From: Lachnospiraceae bacterium
GTDB taxonomy: Bacteria > Bacillota > Clostridia > Lachnospirales > Lachnospiraceae
Direction of reading: 5' to 3'
DNA length: 64,000 nt
Assembly (NCBI GenBank): GCA_015058015.1
Contig: SVDM01000007.1
Coordinates: 39,252-103,251, forward strand
Each line of letters begins with the position of its first letter. Positions within the stretch are counted from its first letter, which is position 1. This document shows positions 1 through 8,842 of this stretch, one piece after another. The position numbers and the translations under genes are program-made. The notes under the pieces were generated by a model. The model was not told the DNA's origin, made no database searches, and saw nothing but the letters and a program-made list of their open reading frames with translations.

Positions 1-261
1 GGACTTGGACAATTCCTCAATGGCTATAGCCGCCGAGGGGCCGCCGATTCCCGTTGAGGTAACGGACACCTTGACGCCGTCTAAGGTCCCCGTATATGTT
101 ACATATTCTCTTACATCTGCAATAAGCTTGGGATTTTCAAAATGAGATGCAATCTTCTCACAGCGCTTAGGATCTCCCGGCATAATGACGTAACGTCCTA
201 TATCCTCCGGGCCTATGCCTGTGTGATATTGCTTTCCTGAACCTTCTGTATAATCTACCAT
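1..261 (-). CDS. udp: Uridine phosphorylase, partial (C-terminus outside window)
   Basis: The first 87 codons of a minus-strand gene run off the left edge. Translation begins [20 protein letters not shown] and contains the nucleoside phosphorylase I phosphate-binding stretch [12 protein letters not shown], followed by the family motif [16 protein letters not shown]. This family splits uridine and phosphate into uracil and ribose-1-phosphate in the cytosol for pyrimidine salvage. The spacing of the GDP and TGIGG motifs fits uridine phosphorylase better than purine nucleoside phosphorylase DeoD, but the specificity residues lie beyond the window. The ATG at 259-261 lies only 17 bases after truA ends, so the gene probably sits at the tail of the ecf-truA transcript. 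Confidence 0.85.
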   Translation of the reverse strand, partial: MVDYTEGSGKQYHTGIGPEDIGRYVIMPGDPKRCEKIASHFENPKLIADVREYVTYTGTLDGVKVSVTSTGIGGPSAAIAIEELSKS

Positions 262-278
262 AATTATCCCCCCATTAT

Positions 279-1016
279 TTAAATTAATTCAATATTCATT
301 AGAGTCAGTCCCCGCGCAGGAGCTGTTGGTCCCGCCTTGGTTCTGTCCTTTGCCTCAAGGATTGCTTTAACCCCTGCAGGCTCTATCATCCCCCGGCCTA
401 CCTCAATCAGTGTTCCCGCTATTATTCTTACCATATTGTATAAGAATCCATTGCCCTTTATACGAATGACAATCTCCTCTTCTTCCTTGAAGATGTCAAT
501 GGCAATGATATTTCTCACAAAAGAGTTAACCTGAGTCTTCGGAGCGCAAAAACTGCTGAAATCATGCTCTCCCACCAGGTAAGATGCCCCTTCTCTCATA
601 AGGCTTACATCCAGTGGCACATAATAAAAATGTGTGAAGTTCCGTCTTATAGGATCGTTAAAAGTAGTGTTTAGAATACGATACTCATAAGTCTTCTCGC
701 TTTCGCAGTGCCTTGGATGAAAATCCGCTGCCACTTCTCTTGATCCCTGTATTACTATATCATCCGGTAGCCTTTGATTAAGGGCAAAGCTAATCTTGTC
801 TCCGGGAATAGAGGCTTCTGTATCGAATACTGCTATGTTGCCCCGGGCATGGACCCCTGCATCGGTTCTGCTGGCCCCAATCACCTTGATATCCTCCCCC
901 AAAAGTTCGGATAATGCCGTATTAAGCACTTCCTCGACACTAAGGCCATTGGGCTGTACCTGCCATCCACAGTAAGCCGTACCCTCATATGCTACTTTCA
1001 TCATTACACGTTTCAT
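279..1016 (-). CDS. truA: tRNA pseudouridine(38-40) synthase TruA
   Basis: This 245-residue protein matches the usual TruA length. It isomerises U38, U39 and U40 in the anticodon arm of tRNAs. The catalytic Asp lies in [14 protein letters not shown] near residue 50, and the N-terminal [10 protein letters not shown] motif is the conserved strand of the family. The open frame extends upstream to 1121 inside ecfT, but the ATG at 1014-1016 is preceded by AGATGGG at 7-base spacing and begins [12 protein letters not shown], where homologues start. It follows ecfT by 19 bases. The ecf-truA order is common in Clostridia and implies co-transcription. Function is certain; the start is likely. Confidence 0.95.
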   Translation of the reverse strand: MKRVMMKVAYEGTAYCGWQVQPNGLSVEEVLNTALSELLGEDIKVIGASRTDAGVHARGNIAVFDTEASIPGDKISFALNQRLPDDIVIQGSREVAADFHPRHCESEKTYEYRILNTTFNDPIRRNFTHFYYVPLDVSLMREGASYLVGEHDFSSFCAPKTQVNSFVRNIIAIDIFKEEEEIVIRIKGNGFLYNMVRIIAGTLIEVGRGMIEPAGVKAILEAKDRTKAGPTAPARGLTLMNIELI

Positions 1017-1035
1017 TGCAATACCCATCTTTTCG

Positions 1036-1857
1036 TTAGAAATTCTCAAAGGGCAGGGTTCCGTAAATTGCCACAAATATAGTAATGGCCATAAACACCG
1101 CCATAAGAATATAGCCCGCATAGTCTCGGCCGGTGTACTTTAGCGGCTTCATCTTGGTTCTTCCCTTACCGCCCCGGTAGCACCTTGCCTCCATGGCCAT
1201 AGCCAGGTCGTTAGCCCTTCTAAAGGCCGATACGAACAAGGGCACTAATATAGGTACCATACTCTTTGCTCTCTTTATTATTCCTCCCGACTCAAAGTCT
1301 GCGCATCTGGCAGCCTGAGCCTTCATTATCTTATCCGTCTCTTCAAGAAGAATGGGAATAAATCGAAGGGCAATTGACATCATCATGGCTATCTCATGTA
1401 CCGGTATGCGGAATACTTCCAGGAACTTCAATCCCTTTTCCAAACCGTCCGTTAAGTGATTGGGGGTTGTGGTAAGGGTCATAACGGAACATCCCATAAT
1501 AAGAAGTACCAGACGAATAGCCATATATGCGGAAGCCTTGATACCCTCCATGGTTATGGTAAATATCCAGAAATGCACCACCTGAATACCCGGTGTCAAA
1601 AAGAGGTTAAGGGATACGGTAAGGAGTAATACAATCATTACCGCCTTTAATCCTCTCACCATAAACTTAATGGGAACCTTGGACAATCCGATTACCGTAC
1701 CAAGGGTAATGGCAACCACCAGATATCCCAGGGCGTTGTTAACAACAAACAGCCCAATAACATATATAAGAGTTCCCATCAGCTTAACTCTCGGATCTAA
1801 TTTATGAATTACGGAGTCAGCATGATAATACTGACCAATCGTTATCTCTCTAACCAT
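1036..1857 (-). CDS. ecfT: ECF transporter transmembrane subunit EcfT
   Basis: A 273-residue integral membrane protein with several hydrophobic segments (for example about 27-48, 52-70, 105-125 and the last 25 residues). It couples two ATPases to interchangeable substrate-binding S-components for vitamin or metal uptake. Two coupling-helix motifs of the Ala-Arg-X type are visible, AARCAD near residue 182 and EARCYR near residue 222, which dock into the EcfA grooves. It starts 9 bases after ecfA2 in a compact ecfA1-ecfA2-ecfT unit. No S-component lies nearby, so this is probably the shared group II module serving dispersed S proteins. Confidence 0.95.
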   Translation of the reverse strand: MVREITIGQYYHADSVIHKLDPRVKLMGTLIYVIGLFVVNNALGYLVVAITLGTVIGLSKVPIKFMVRGLKAVMIVLLLTVSLNLFLTPGIQVVHFWIFTITMEGIKASAYMAIRLVLLIMGCSVMTLTTTPNHLTDGLEKGLKFLEVFRIPVHEIAMMMSIALRFIPILLEETDKIMKAQAARCADFESGGIIKRAKSMVPILVPLFVSAFRRANDLAMAMEARCYRGGKGRTKMKPLKYTGRDYAGYILMAVFMAITIFVAIYGTLPFENF

Positions 1858-1866
1858 TTTTAATCC

Positions 1867-2730
1867 TTATCTGATTTTATTAGCGGCTCTAAGGGCTCTT
1901 GTAATCTCTTTTGCCGCCTCATCCACGGTGATTGCCGTGGTATCAATATCTATTCCCGACTTCTTCAGGTCATTTAGTATATACGTAACCTCAGGTGCTG
2001 CAAGGCCCATCTCCTCAAGCTCGGTATAATGCTTGAATACTTCTCTCGGGACATCGTCAAACATAACCTTACCGCCATTCATAACGATAAGACGCTCCAC
2101 GTACTTAGCCACATCTTCCATACTGTGTGACACCAGAATAGTGGTCATATTGTACTCTTTATGAAGTCTGGCAATCTGGTCTAGTATCTCGTCACGACCT
2201 TTGGGGTCTAGTCCCGCCGTAGGCTCATCAAGGATCATAACCTCCGGCCTCATGGCCAATACGCCGGCGATAGCCACACGACGCTTCTGTCCTCCCGACA
2301 GATCAAAAGGAGACCTGTAATACATCTCCTCCGGAAAGCCTACCATTCGAAGGGCATGAAAGGCTCTAAGCTCAGCGTCCTTCTGGCTGTATCCCTGATT
2401 AAGGGGACCAAAACATACATCCTTAAACACCGTCACTTCAAAAAGCTGATGCTCCGGATATTGGAACACAAGTCCCACCTTGCTTCGAAGGTCCTTTAAT
2501 TTGTAATCCTTATCGTAAATATCTTTGCCGTTGTAATAGATCTCTCCACTAGTGGCCTTCATGAGTCCGTTCAAATGCTGAATAAGGGTTGATTTACCGG
2601 ATCCCGTATGACCGATAAGACCTATAAACTGGCCGTCTTTTATCTCAAAGCTTACATCATCCAATGCCTTAACCGGCTGTGATGTATCTGCGCCGTATAC
2701 ATGACACAGGTGGTTTACTATAATTGACAT
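1867..2730 (-). CDS. ecfA2: ECF transporter ATP-binding protein EcfA2
   Basis: 287-residue ABC ATPase. Walker A is GHTGSGKST at about residues 38-46, the Q-loop is FQYPEHQLFE, the signature is LSGGQKRRVAIA and Walker B is MILDEPTAGLDP, followed by a switch His in VSHSMEDVAKY. It forms the heterodimer with EcfA1 that powers EcfT. The ATG at 2728-2730 lies inside the 3' end of ecfA1 (13-base overlap), which suggests translational coupling. The pairing of two paralogues and the QYPEHQLF sequence mark it as the A2 (A') subunit. Confidence 0.95.
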   Translation of the reverse strand: MSIIVNHLCHVYGADTSQPVKALDDVSFEIKDGQFIGLIGHTGSGKSTLIQHLNGLMKATSGEIYYNGKDIYDKDYKLKDLRSKVGLVFQYPEHQLFEVTVFKDVCFGPLNQGYSQKDAELRAFHALRMVGFPEEMYYRSPFDLSGGQKRRVAIAGVLAMRPEVMILDEPTAGLDPKGRDEILDQIARLHKEYNMTTILVSHSMEDVAKYVERLIVMNGGKVMFDDVPREVFKHYTELEEMGLAAPEVTYILNDLKKSGIDIDTTAITVDEAAKEITRALRAANKIR

Positions 2731-3572
2731 AATTCTTTCACCAATTCTTCTTTCGTAAGGATACCTCTGCTGAGGGGTACACCTTCCTTCCGAAGCTCCT
2801 CCGCCAATAATGTTGCCTGGGGAACATCAAGTCTGTGTTCTTTTAACTCTTCTACCCTGGAAAATATCTCCTTCGGTGTCCCCTGCATTACAATCTTGCC
2901 CTTATCCATAACTATAACCTTGTCGGCATAGATAACCTCTTCCATGTAATGGGTAATAAGAATAATGGTTATCTTCTCCACCTGATTCAAGGCTCTTGCT
3001 GTCCTTATGACATCCTTACGGCCGTTGGGATCAAGCATGGCTGTAGGCTCATCTAAAACTATGCATTGAGGATGCATAGCCACAACACCGGCTATTGCCA
3101 CACGCTGCTTCTGGCCACCTGATAGTTTGTTGGGAGAATGGGTCCGAAACTTCTGCATCTTAACCGCAGTAAGACTTTCGTCAACCCGCTCCCATATCTC
3201 TTCGGTGGGAACGCCCATATTCTCAGGGCCGAATCCCACGTCTTCTTCTACAACGGATCCGATAATCTGGTTGTCCGGATTCTGGAATACCATACCGGCA
3301 GTTTGCCTTATATCCCACAGATAGGAAGGGTCCTTGGTATCCTTACCATCTATCCAAACCGTCCCTTCAGAGGGGGTAAGAATGGCATTTAAATGCTTGG
3401 CAAAAGTGGACTTGCCGGAGCCGTTATGCCCCAGAATAGCCACAAACTCTCCGGGATTAATATCAACGTCAACCCCGTCTAATGCCTTCTTTATTGATTC
3501 TACATTGCCCTCTTCGTCTCTGGTAATGTACTCACACACCAGTCCTTCGGACTTAACTATCTTCGTATCCAT
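2718..3572 (-). CDS. ecfA1: ECF transporter ATP-binding protein EcfA1
   Basis: 284-residue ABC ATPase with Walker A GHNGSGKST, Q-loop FQNPDNQIIGS, signature [13 protein letters not shown], Walker B CIVLDEPTAMLDP and a switch His in ITHYMEEV. FQNPDNQ is typical of EcfA1. The open frame can begin at a GTG (3584), but that GTG is itself part of the GTGAGG ribosome binding site. The ATG at 3570-3572, 6 bases after GAGG, is the better start (MDTKIVKSEG). It follows malQ by 22 bases, so malQ and the ecf genes are probably one transcript. Insertion of ENGN-like acidic residues after residue 20 is unremarkable. Confidence 0.95.
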   Translation of the reverse strand: MDTKIVKSEGLVCEYITRDEEGNVESIKKALDGVDVDINPGEFVAILGHNGSGKSTFAKHLNAILTPSEGTVWIDGKDTKDPSYLWDIRQTAGMVFQNPDNQIIGSVVEEDVGFGPENMGVPTEEIWERVDESLTAVKMQKFRTHSPNKLSGGQKQRVAIAGVVAMHPQCIVLDEPTAMLDPNGRKDVIRTARALNQVEKITIILITHYMEEVIYADKVIVMDKGKIVMQGTPKEIFSRVEELKEHRLDVPQATLLAEELRKEGVPLSRGILTKEELVKELCQL

Positions 3573-3594
3573 TGTTATCCTCACAAATTACGGC

Positions 3595-5046
3595 TTATCT
3601 TCCGTATAATTTTGTCATCTTCTTGATACTGTTTTCTTCCATGGCATCAAGCTGATCTGACGTAACACGCCAAGCCCAGTTGCCACCCACAGTACCCGGA
3701 ATATTGGTTCTGCAGTTCTTATCAAGACACAGATAATCCTGCAAGGGAATAATAACCGTATCCGCCGTGGTAGCCAAAGCCGTCCTAACCAGCTTATGGC
3801 ACACATCCACCGGATCATTAATATCCCCGTCTACATAATCTGCCACGTACTGTGCCATGGCAGCATCCAGTTCTTGAAACCAACCCACAGTCGTATTGTT
3901 ATCGTGGGTTCCCGTATATACGATACAGTTCTTATCGCACAGATGGGGCAGATAAGCACTGTCATGTTCTTCATTAAAGGCAAAGTGCAGGATTCTCATT
4001 CCCGGGAATCCCGTATTCTTTACAAGCGTTCTTACGGAATCTGTCAGGATTCCTAAATCTTCCGCAATAATATCAATTCCGCCAAACCACTGTTTAAGCA
4101 TCTCAAAGAAGGGCAATCCCGGCCCCTTCTCCCAGTGTCCTCTCTCAGCGGTTTCATCACCGTAGGGAATGGAGTAATACTCGTCAAAGCCTCTGAAATG
4201 ATCGATTCTTGTAATATCGAACATCTCCCTGCAACGGTCAATCCTTCTAATCCACCAGCCATAGCCTGTTTTCTTGTGATAATCCCAATCATATAAGGGG
4301 TTACCCCATAATTGTCCCGTAGGTGAGAATACATCCGGCGGACAACCTGCCACAGCTTTGGGTCTGTTATTCTCATCTAATTGGAAGAGCTTCTTATCTC
4401 CCCAACAATCAGCGCTGTCATAAGCCACATAAATAGGCAAGTCACCTATGATGGCGACACCTTTCCCATTGGCATAGGCCTTAAGCTTCTTCCACTGTTT
4501 ATCAAACAGGTACTGCACATACTTATGGAAGCATATCCTATCCCTTAGTTCGTACCTTATCCTGTCGCACTCGCTCTCATCCCATTCATACCAGGGCTTA
4601 TCATTGAAATATTCTTTAAATGCGCAGTAGGTCGCATATTCTTCAAGCCAGGATGTATTGTTGCAAAAGGCTGCGAACTCCTCATCCTTAACTATATCAG
4701 CCCTCTCATAGGCCTTATATAAAAGCTCGGGTTTCTTACTCCTAAGTAGGTCGTAATCTACCTTAACGCCATTCTTGTCCAGCAGCTTCTTACACTCGCT
4801 CTTGGTAAGAAGTCCTTCCTCTATGAGACTTTCAAGGTCAATGTACATATAGTTGCCGGCAAATGTTGACGGTGACTGATATGGTGAGTCTCCATAAGTT
4901 ATTGGCCCTAAAGGCAGTATCTGCCAGCACGTCTGACCCATACGTTCTAACATTTCTACAAAATCATATGCTTCCTTGGAAAAACATCCGATACCGTACT
5001 TTGACGGTAAGGAGTATACAGGAAGCAAAACACCCGCTCTTCTCAT
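3595..5046 (-). CDS. malQ: 4-alpha-glucanotransferase (amylomaltase)
   Basis: 483-residue GH77 enzyme that transfers maltooligosaccharide segments between glucans, used in maltodextrin or glycogen metabolism in the cytosol. Visible motifs are QILPLGPITYGDSPYQSPSTFAGN near the N-terminus, DLPIYVAYDSADCW, the nucleophile region ITRIDHFRGFDEYY, the acid/base region IIAEDLG and the transition-state motif TGTHDNNT. Two in-frame ATGs exist. The AGGGGG at 5055-5060 lies 2 bases from the first and 8 from the second, so the second (MRRAGVLLPV) is chosen. It sits between rplQ and ecfA1, a position where the clostridial ecf genes usually follow rplQ directly. Confidence 0.95.
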   Translation of the reverse strand: MRRAGVLLPVYSLPSKYGIGCFSKEAYDFVEMLERMGQTCWQILPLGPITYGDSPYQSPSTFAGNYMYIDLESLIEEGLLTKSECKKLLDKNGVKVDYDLLRSKKPELLYKAYERADIVKDEEFAAFCNNTSWLEEYATYCAFKEYFNDKPWYEWDESECDRIRYELRDRICFHKYVQYLFDKQWKKLKAYANGKGVAIIGDLPIYVAYDSADCWGDKKLFQLDENNRPKAVAGCPPDVFSPTGQLWGNPLYDWDYHKKTGYGWWIRRIDRCREMFDITRIDHFRGFDEYYSIPYGDETAERGHWEKGPGLPFFEMLKQWFGGIDIIAEDLGILTDSVRTLVKNTGFPGMRILHFAFNEEHDSAYLPHLCDKNCIVYTGTHDNNTTVGWFQELDAAMAQYVADYVDGDINDPVDVCHKLVRTALATTADTVIIPLQDYLCLDKNCRTNIPGTVGGNWAWRVTSDQLDAMEENSIKKMTKLYGR

Positions 5047-5147
5047 ATTCATTACCCCCTAAACACACAAAACCAAGAAGGTGTCCTCATTCCCCCCGGA
5101 AGATTAGCCTTCTGAATATGAAAACAATATTAATATGACTAACTAGG

Positions 5148-5176
5148 ATGATATATCAAAAGCCCGCCAATGTCAA
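5148..5176 (-). promoter_or_regulatory. Sigma-A promoter for malQ-ecfA1A2T-truA
   Basis: Reading the minus strand, TTGACA (5171-5176) is followed by a 17-base spacer and TATCAT (5148-5153). Transcription would start near 5141 and give a roughly 95-nt leader before malQ. It lies beyond the rplQ terminator, so malQ-ecf-truA is separated from the ribosomal operon. About 75 bases (5177-5251) between promoter and terminator show nothing recognisable. Confidence 0.75.
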
Positions 5177-5251
5177 CGTTCGTATGGCTACAAGCGGTGC
5201 GCTACATATAAATAATCATTTGATGGGAGCCTACTCATAATCATCTGAATT

Positions 5252-5285
5252 AAAAAAAGGTACCCTTCGTAAAAAGGATACCTTT
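5252..5285 (-). terminator. Rho-independent terminator of the ribosomal protein operon
   Basis: On the minus strand AAAGGTATCC pairs over 10 bp (one G-U) with GGGTACCTTT around a 10-base loop and is followed by seven T. It sits 12 bases after the rplQ stop codon and closes the S10-spc-alpha operon. Confidence 0.9.
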
Positions 5286-5297
5286 AAGTTTTGCTTA

Positions 5298-5834
5298 TTA
5301 AACAAGCTCAAGAAGTACTTCGAGAGCACCGTCACCTTTACGCTGACCAATCTTAACGATACGAGTGAAACCACCGTTTCTGTTAGTATACTTAGGTGCT
5401 ACCTCTGTGAATAATTTCTCTACAAGGTCTACTTCTTTTGTATTCTTCTTTCTTCCTGAGTTATCTTCGGGAAGCTCAGTTACAGGATAAAGTACCTGTA
5501 ACATCTTTCTTCTGGCATGAAGTCTGGATGGTAAATCTTTCTTAATCTCTTTCTCAACTTCATCGTATACAGTAACTTTCTTACCGTCTACAACTTCCTT
5601 GACTCTCTTACCATCTTTGTCTTTACGGGCAACCTTAGCTGTAACCTTAACAGTCTCAAAGTTATCCTTCTCTTTAACTGCTAATGCGATTAAGCTCTCA
5701 GCGATCTTAGCTGTCTCTTTTGCTCTAGCCTCAGTTGTTACAATCTTACCGTTGTTAATAAGAGCTGTAACCTGGCTTCTAAGAATTGCCTTTCTCTGGC
5801 TTGAAGTTCTTCCAAGCTTTCTGTACTTTGCCAT
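5298..5834 (-). CDS. rplQ: 50S ribosomal protein L17, enlarged form
   Basis: L17 lies on the 50S surface near the tunnel exit. The N-terminus (YRKLGRTSSQRKAILRSQVTALI) and C-terminus (LFTEVAPKYTNRNGGFTRIVKIG) are canonical. The protein has 178 residues against about 115-130 in most bacteria. The extra 50-60 residues lie at roughly 58-115, a Lys/Glu-rich stretch between the helices that follow LALAVKEKDNF. My recollection is that long L17 forms occur in Lachnospiraceae, so this is probably a lineage trait. It is the last gene of the operon, 61 bases after rpoA. Confidence 0.95.
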   Translation of the reverse strand: MAKYRKLGRTSSQRKAILRSQVTALINNGKIVTTEARAKETAKIAESLIALAVKEKDNFETVKVTAKVARKDKDGKRVKEVVDGKKVTVYDEVEKEIKKDLPSRLHARRKMLQVLYPVTELPEDNSGRKKNTKEVDLVEKLFTEVAPKYTNRNGGFTRIVKIGQRKGDGALEVLLELV

Positions 5835-5895
5835 GATTATCCTCCAATCTTTACAATCTATATGCGCTCTTCGGGCTTACCATATAGACCAACAA

Positions 5896-6855
5896 TTAGT
5901 CCTCGCTCTGATTAAGTGCTAATCCGAGCTCTTTCAACTTCGCAAGTACTTCCTCTAATGACTTACGTCCGAGGTTGCGTACTTTCATCATATCTTCCGG
6001 AGTCTTGTTAGTTAACTCTTCAACCGTATTAATTCCGGCTCTCTTAAGACAATTGTATGAACGAACTGATAACTCAAGTTCATCAATGTTCATCTCGAGA
6101 ACTTTCTCTTTCTCATTGTTCTCTTTCTCAATCATAATCTCTGCAGTTCTTGCATTCTCAGAGAGATCGATAAAGAGATTCAAATGCTCGCTTAATACTT
6201 TGGCTGCAAGACTTACTGCCTCATCCGGAGCAAGTGTTCCATTGGTATATACATCCAATGTAAGCTTGTCATAATCGGTAATCTGACCAACACGAGTGTT
6301 GTCAACCGTCAAATTAACACGCTCAACAGGTGTGTAAATTGAATCTACTGCAATCACACCGATGGGTACATCTTCACCCTTATTCTTATCAGCTCCTACA
6401 TAACCGCGTCCGCCTGTGATAGTAAGCTCCATGTAGAGCTTGCTGTCGGTTCCACCGTTAAGAGTTGCAATAACCTGATCTTTGTTGAGGATCTCAACAT
6501 CCGGATCAGTCTGAATGTTAGCTGCAGTTACTACACCTTCACCCTCAAAATCAATGTAAGCAACCTTTACTTCTGAAGGATCGCCTGAATTCTTGATTGA
6601 AAGGGCCTTAATATTCATAATAATTTCTGTAACATCTTCTTTAACCCCGGGAATGGAGCTGAATTCGTGAAGAACACCATCAATCTTCACCTGGCTTACT
6701 GCGAAGCCCGGTAATGATGAAAGCATAATTCTTCTGAGTGAATTACCAAGGGTTGTACCATATCCTCTTTCAAGAGGTTCAACGATAAATCTACCGTATT
6801 TGTTATCTTCTGAAATCTCTGCAATCTCAATCTTTGGTTTTTCGAAATCGAACAC
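5896..6855 (-). CDS. rpoA: RNA polymerase alpha subunit
   Basis: 319 residues. The N-terminal domain (about 1-230) dimerises and nucleates the core enzyme (motif [21 protein letters not shown]). A flexible linker leads to the C-terminal domain (about 250-310, [25 protein letters not shown]), which binds UP elements and activators. The start is a GTG at 6853-6855: AAGGAGGG lies 7 bases upstream and the product begins (V/M)[14 protein letters not shown], as in other Clostridia. The longer reading from 6909 has no ribosome binding site. The 60-base gap to rplQ contains only a short CTATATG/CATATAG hairpin. Confidence 0.97.
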   Translation of the reverse strand: MFDFEKPKIEIAEISEDNKYGRFIVEPLERGYGTTLGNSLRRIMLSSLPGFAVSQVKIDGVLHEFSSIPGVKEDVTEIIMNIKALSIKNSGDPSEVKVAYIDFEGEGVVTAANIQTDPDVEILNKDQVIATLNGGTDSKLYMELTITGGRGYVGADKNKGEDVPIGVIAVDSIYTPVERVNLTVDNTRVGQITDYDKLTLDVYTNGTLAPDEAVSLAAKVLSEHLNLFIDLSENARTAEIMIEKENNEKEKVLEMNIDELELSVRSYNCLKRAGINTVEELTNKTPEDMMKVRNLGRKSLEEVLAKLKELGLALNQSED

Positions 6856-6930
6856 GTAAAGTCCCTCCTTATGGGTTGTTATGTATTCATTATAATACAA
6901 CATGAACACTATGTATTCATTATTTTCTGA

Positions 6931-7524
6931 TTATTTTGAATACAACTCGACGATAAGCATCTCATCAACAGGAATGTCAATAGCGCTTCTTGCCGGAGTC
7001 TCCTTAACTGTTCCTTTGAGATTCTCCGGATCAGCCTCAAGCCACTCCGGTACAAGTCTTCCGTCGGTTACCTCGAGAATATCTTTGTATCTCTGGATTC
7101 CTTTGAACTTCTCTTTGATTTCGATTGTATCCCCTGCTTTTACAATGTATGAAGGGATCTGAACCGGCTTGCCGTTAACAAGTACGTGCTTATGGTCAAC
7201 AATCTGACGTGCCTCCATACGTGTTCTGGCAAAACCTAAGCGGAATAATACGTTGTCAAGTCTGCACTCAAGTAAAATAATGAGGTTGGGACCTGTCATA
7301 CCGCTCATCTTTTTAGCTTTCTTATAATAATTTCTGAAAGGTTTCTCTAATACACCATAGATGAATTTTGCTTTCTGCTTCTCTCTAAGCTGTAAAGCGT
7401 ACTCACTCATCTTCTTATTTGCTCGTTTTAATTCTCTGTTAGACTTTTTATCTATTCCTAAATAAACTGGATCCAATCCAAGTGATCTGCATCTTTTAAG
7501 AACAGGAACTCTATTAACTGCCAT
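6931..7524 (-). CDS. rpsD: 30S ribosomal protein S4
   Basis: 197-residue primary 16S rRNA binder that nucleates assembly of the 30S body. The S4 RNA-binding domain (ECRLDNVLFRLGFARTRMEARQIVDHKHVLVNGKPV) lies at about residues 90-130. The N-terminus carries only one Cys (KRCRSLG), so it is the zinc-free form. AGGAGGTG precedes the ATG. It sits between rpsK and rpoA in the alpha operon order. Confidence 0.97.
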   Translation of the reverse strand: MAVNRVPVLKRCRSLGLDPVYLGIDKKSNRELKRANKKMSEYALQLREKQKAKFIYGVLEKPFRNYYKKAKKMSGMTGPNLIILLECRLDNVLFRLGFARTRMEARQIVDHKHVLVNGKPVQIPSYIVKAGDTIEIKEKFKGIQRYKDILEVTDGRLVPEWLEADPENLKGTVKETPARSAIDIPVDEMLIVELYSK

Positions 7525-7542
7525 TCTAATCTACACCTCCTA

Positions 7543-7938
7543 TTAGACTCTTCTGCGTTTTGGCGGACGACATCCGTTATGTGGTACCGGAGTAACGTCT
7601 CTAATGCTTGTAACTTCAAGACCGCAAGCCTGAAGTGCACGAATCGCAGCTTCTCTTCCTGATCCTGGTCCTTTAACCATAACTTCAACTGTTTTTAAAC
7701 CATGAACTAATGCTGCCTTTGCAGCTGTCTCTGCTGCCATCTGAGCAGCATATGGAGTAGATTTCCTTGAACCTCTAAATCCAAGACCACCGGCACTTGC
7801 CCATGAAAGTGCATTACCTTCAGTATCTGTTAAAGTAACAATTGTGTTGTTAAAAGATGACTGAATATGTGCCTGTCCGCGTTCAACGTTTTTCTTTACA
7901 CGCTTTTTTGTCACTTTTTTTGCAACTTTTTTAGCCAT
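7543..7938 (-). CDS. rpsK: 30S ribosomal protein S11
   Basis: 131 residues. S11 forms the 30S platform and contacts the E-site. A Lys-rich N-terminal tail is followed by [15 protein letters not shown] and ends in the invariant [16 protein letters not shown]. The gene lies in the rpsM-rpsK-rpsD-rpoA order typical of bacteria. Confidence 0.97.
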   Translation of the reverse strand: MAKKVAKKVTKKRVKKNVERGQAHIQSSFNNTIVTLTDTEGNALSWASAGGLGFRGSRKSTPYAAQMAAETAAKAALVHGLKTVEVMVKGPGSGREAAIRALQACGLEVTSIRDVTPVPHNGCRPPKRRRV

Positions 7939-7974
7939 TTAAACTAACCTACTTTCTTCCTTTTTCCGAATATC

Positions 7975-8343
7975 TTACTTCTTCTTACCTGCAACAGTTC
8001 TCTTGGGTCCCTTACGGGTTCTTGCATTGGTCTTAGTCTTCTGACCACGAACCGGGAGACCTTTTCTGTGACGGATACCTCTGTAGCATCCAATCTCCTG
8101 CAATCTCTTGATGTTCATAGCAACTTCTCTTCTTAAGTCACCTTCTACCATGTACTGGTCACCAATGATTGCGGCAATTCTCTTTACCTCTTCATCTGTT
8201 AATTCTCTTACACGTGTGTCGGGATTAACTTTAGCTTCTGCAAGAATCTTGTTAGCGCTAACTCTTCCGATTCCGTAGATATATGTCAAACCAATCTCAA
8301 CACGCTTTTCTCTTGGTAAGTCTACACCAGCAATACGAGCCAT
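7975..8343 (-). CDS. rpsM: 30S ribosomal protein S13
   Basis: 122 residues. S13 is a head protein that contacts the 50S subunit (bridge B1) and P-site t[29 protein letters not shown] at the N-terminus and the basic tail [21 protein letters not shown] are diagnostic. It lies 71 bases after rpmJ. Confidence 0.97.
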   Translation of the reverse strand: MARIAGVDLPREKRVEIGLTYIYGIGRVSANKILAEAKVNPDTRVRELTDEEVKRIAAIIGDQYMVEGDLRREVAMNIKRLQEIGCYRGIRHRKGLPVRGQKTKTNARTRKGPKRTVAGKKK

Positions 8344-8414
8344 GTATTAATTACACCTCCAAATTTAAAATATTTTAATATAGTAACAACGCACAAAAGA
8401 TAAGACTACTATAA

Positions 8415-8528
8415 TTAGCCTTGTCTCTGTTTGTGCTTAGGGTTCTCACAAATTACTCTGATACTTCCTTTTCTTTTAATAATTTTACATTTTTCACAGA
8501 TAGGCTTAACTGATGATCTAACCTTCAT
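8415..8528 (-). CDS. rpmJ: 50S ribosomal protein L36
   Basis: A 37-residue protein, [20 protein letters not shown] followed by [17 protein letters not shown]. It has the zinc-ribbon ligands C-x2-C, then Cys and His, of the C+ form of L36. GGAGG lies 7 bases before the ATG at 8526-8528. Position between infA and rpsM is canonical. Presence of the zinc-binding form suggests zinc-sufficient growth is the default. Confidence 0.97.
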   Translation of the reverse strand: MKVRSSVKPICEKCKIIKRKGSIRVICENPKHKQRQG

Positions 8529-8564
8529 CAAAATTCCTCCTTCCTCAAAAAACATTCGCATGAT

Positions 8565-8593
8565 ATTATATCACGTTATTAACGGTTAAGCAA
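8565..8593 (-). promoter_or_regulatory. Internal promoter before rpmJ
   Basis: In the 86-base gap between infA and rpmJ the minus strand carries TATAAT (8565-8570) with an extended -10 TG just upstream and a weak -35 (TTGCTT, 8588-8593) at 17 bases. It could boost rpmJ-rpsM-rpsK-rpsD-rpoA-rplQ independently of the S10 promoter. Confidence 0.6.
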
Positions 8594-8614
8594 GAAAAAC
8601 ATTGCTGTCCTTCT

Positions 8615-8833
8615 TTATTTATCTCTCCATATGATTCTGCCCTTTGACAGGTCATAGGGTGATAATTCAATAGTAACTTTGTCACCCGGAAGAATTCTAA
8701 TGAAATTCATTCTGAGTTTGCCGCTGATGTGAGCCAATACCACATGTCCGTTGTCAAGTTCAACCTGAAACATGGCATTGGGCAGCTTCTCTATAACAGT
8801 GCCTTCAACTTCGATAACATCTGCTTTTGACAT
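8615..8833 (-). CDS. infA: Translation initiation factor IF-1
   Basis: 72 residues forming a single S1/OB fold that occupies the ribosomal A site during initiation. [20 protein letters not shown] and the terminal [16 protein letters not shown] are typical; the usual ending is GRITYR or GRIIWR. It follows the KOW protein gene by 9 bases. Confidence 0.97.
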   Translation of the reverse strand: MSKADVIEVEGTVIEKLPNAMFQVELDNGHVVLAHISGKLRMNFIRILPGDKVTIELSPYDLSKGRIIWRDK

Positions 8834-8842
8834 ATAAACCTC

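Noticed and set aside
5061..5140. Riboswitch in the malQ-ecf leader
   Set aside because: ECF S-component genes often carry riboswitches, but this leader is short and shows no conserved aptamer motif.
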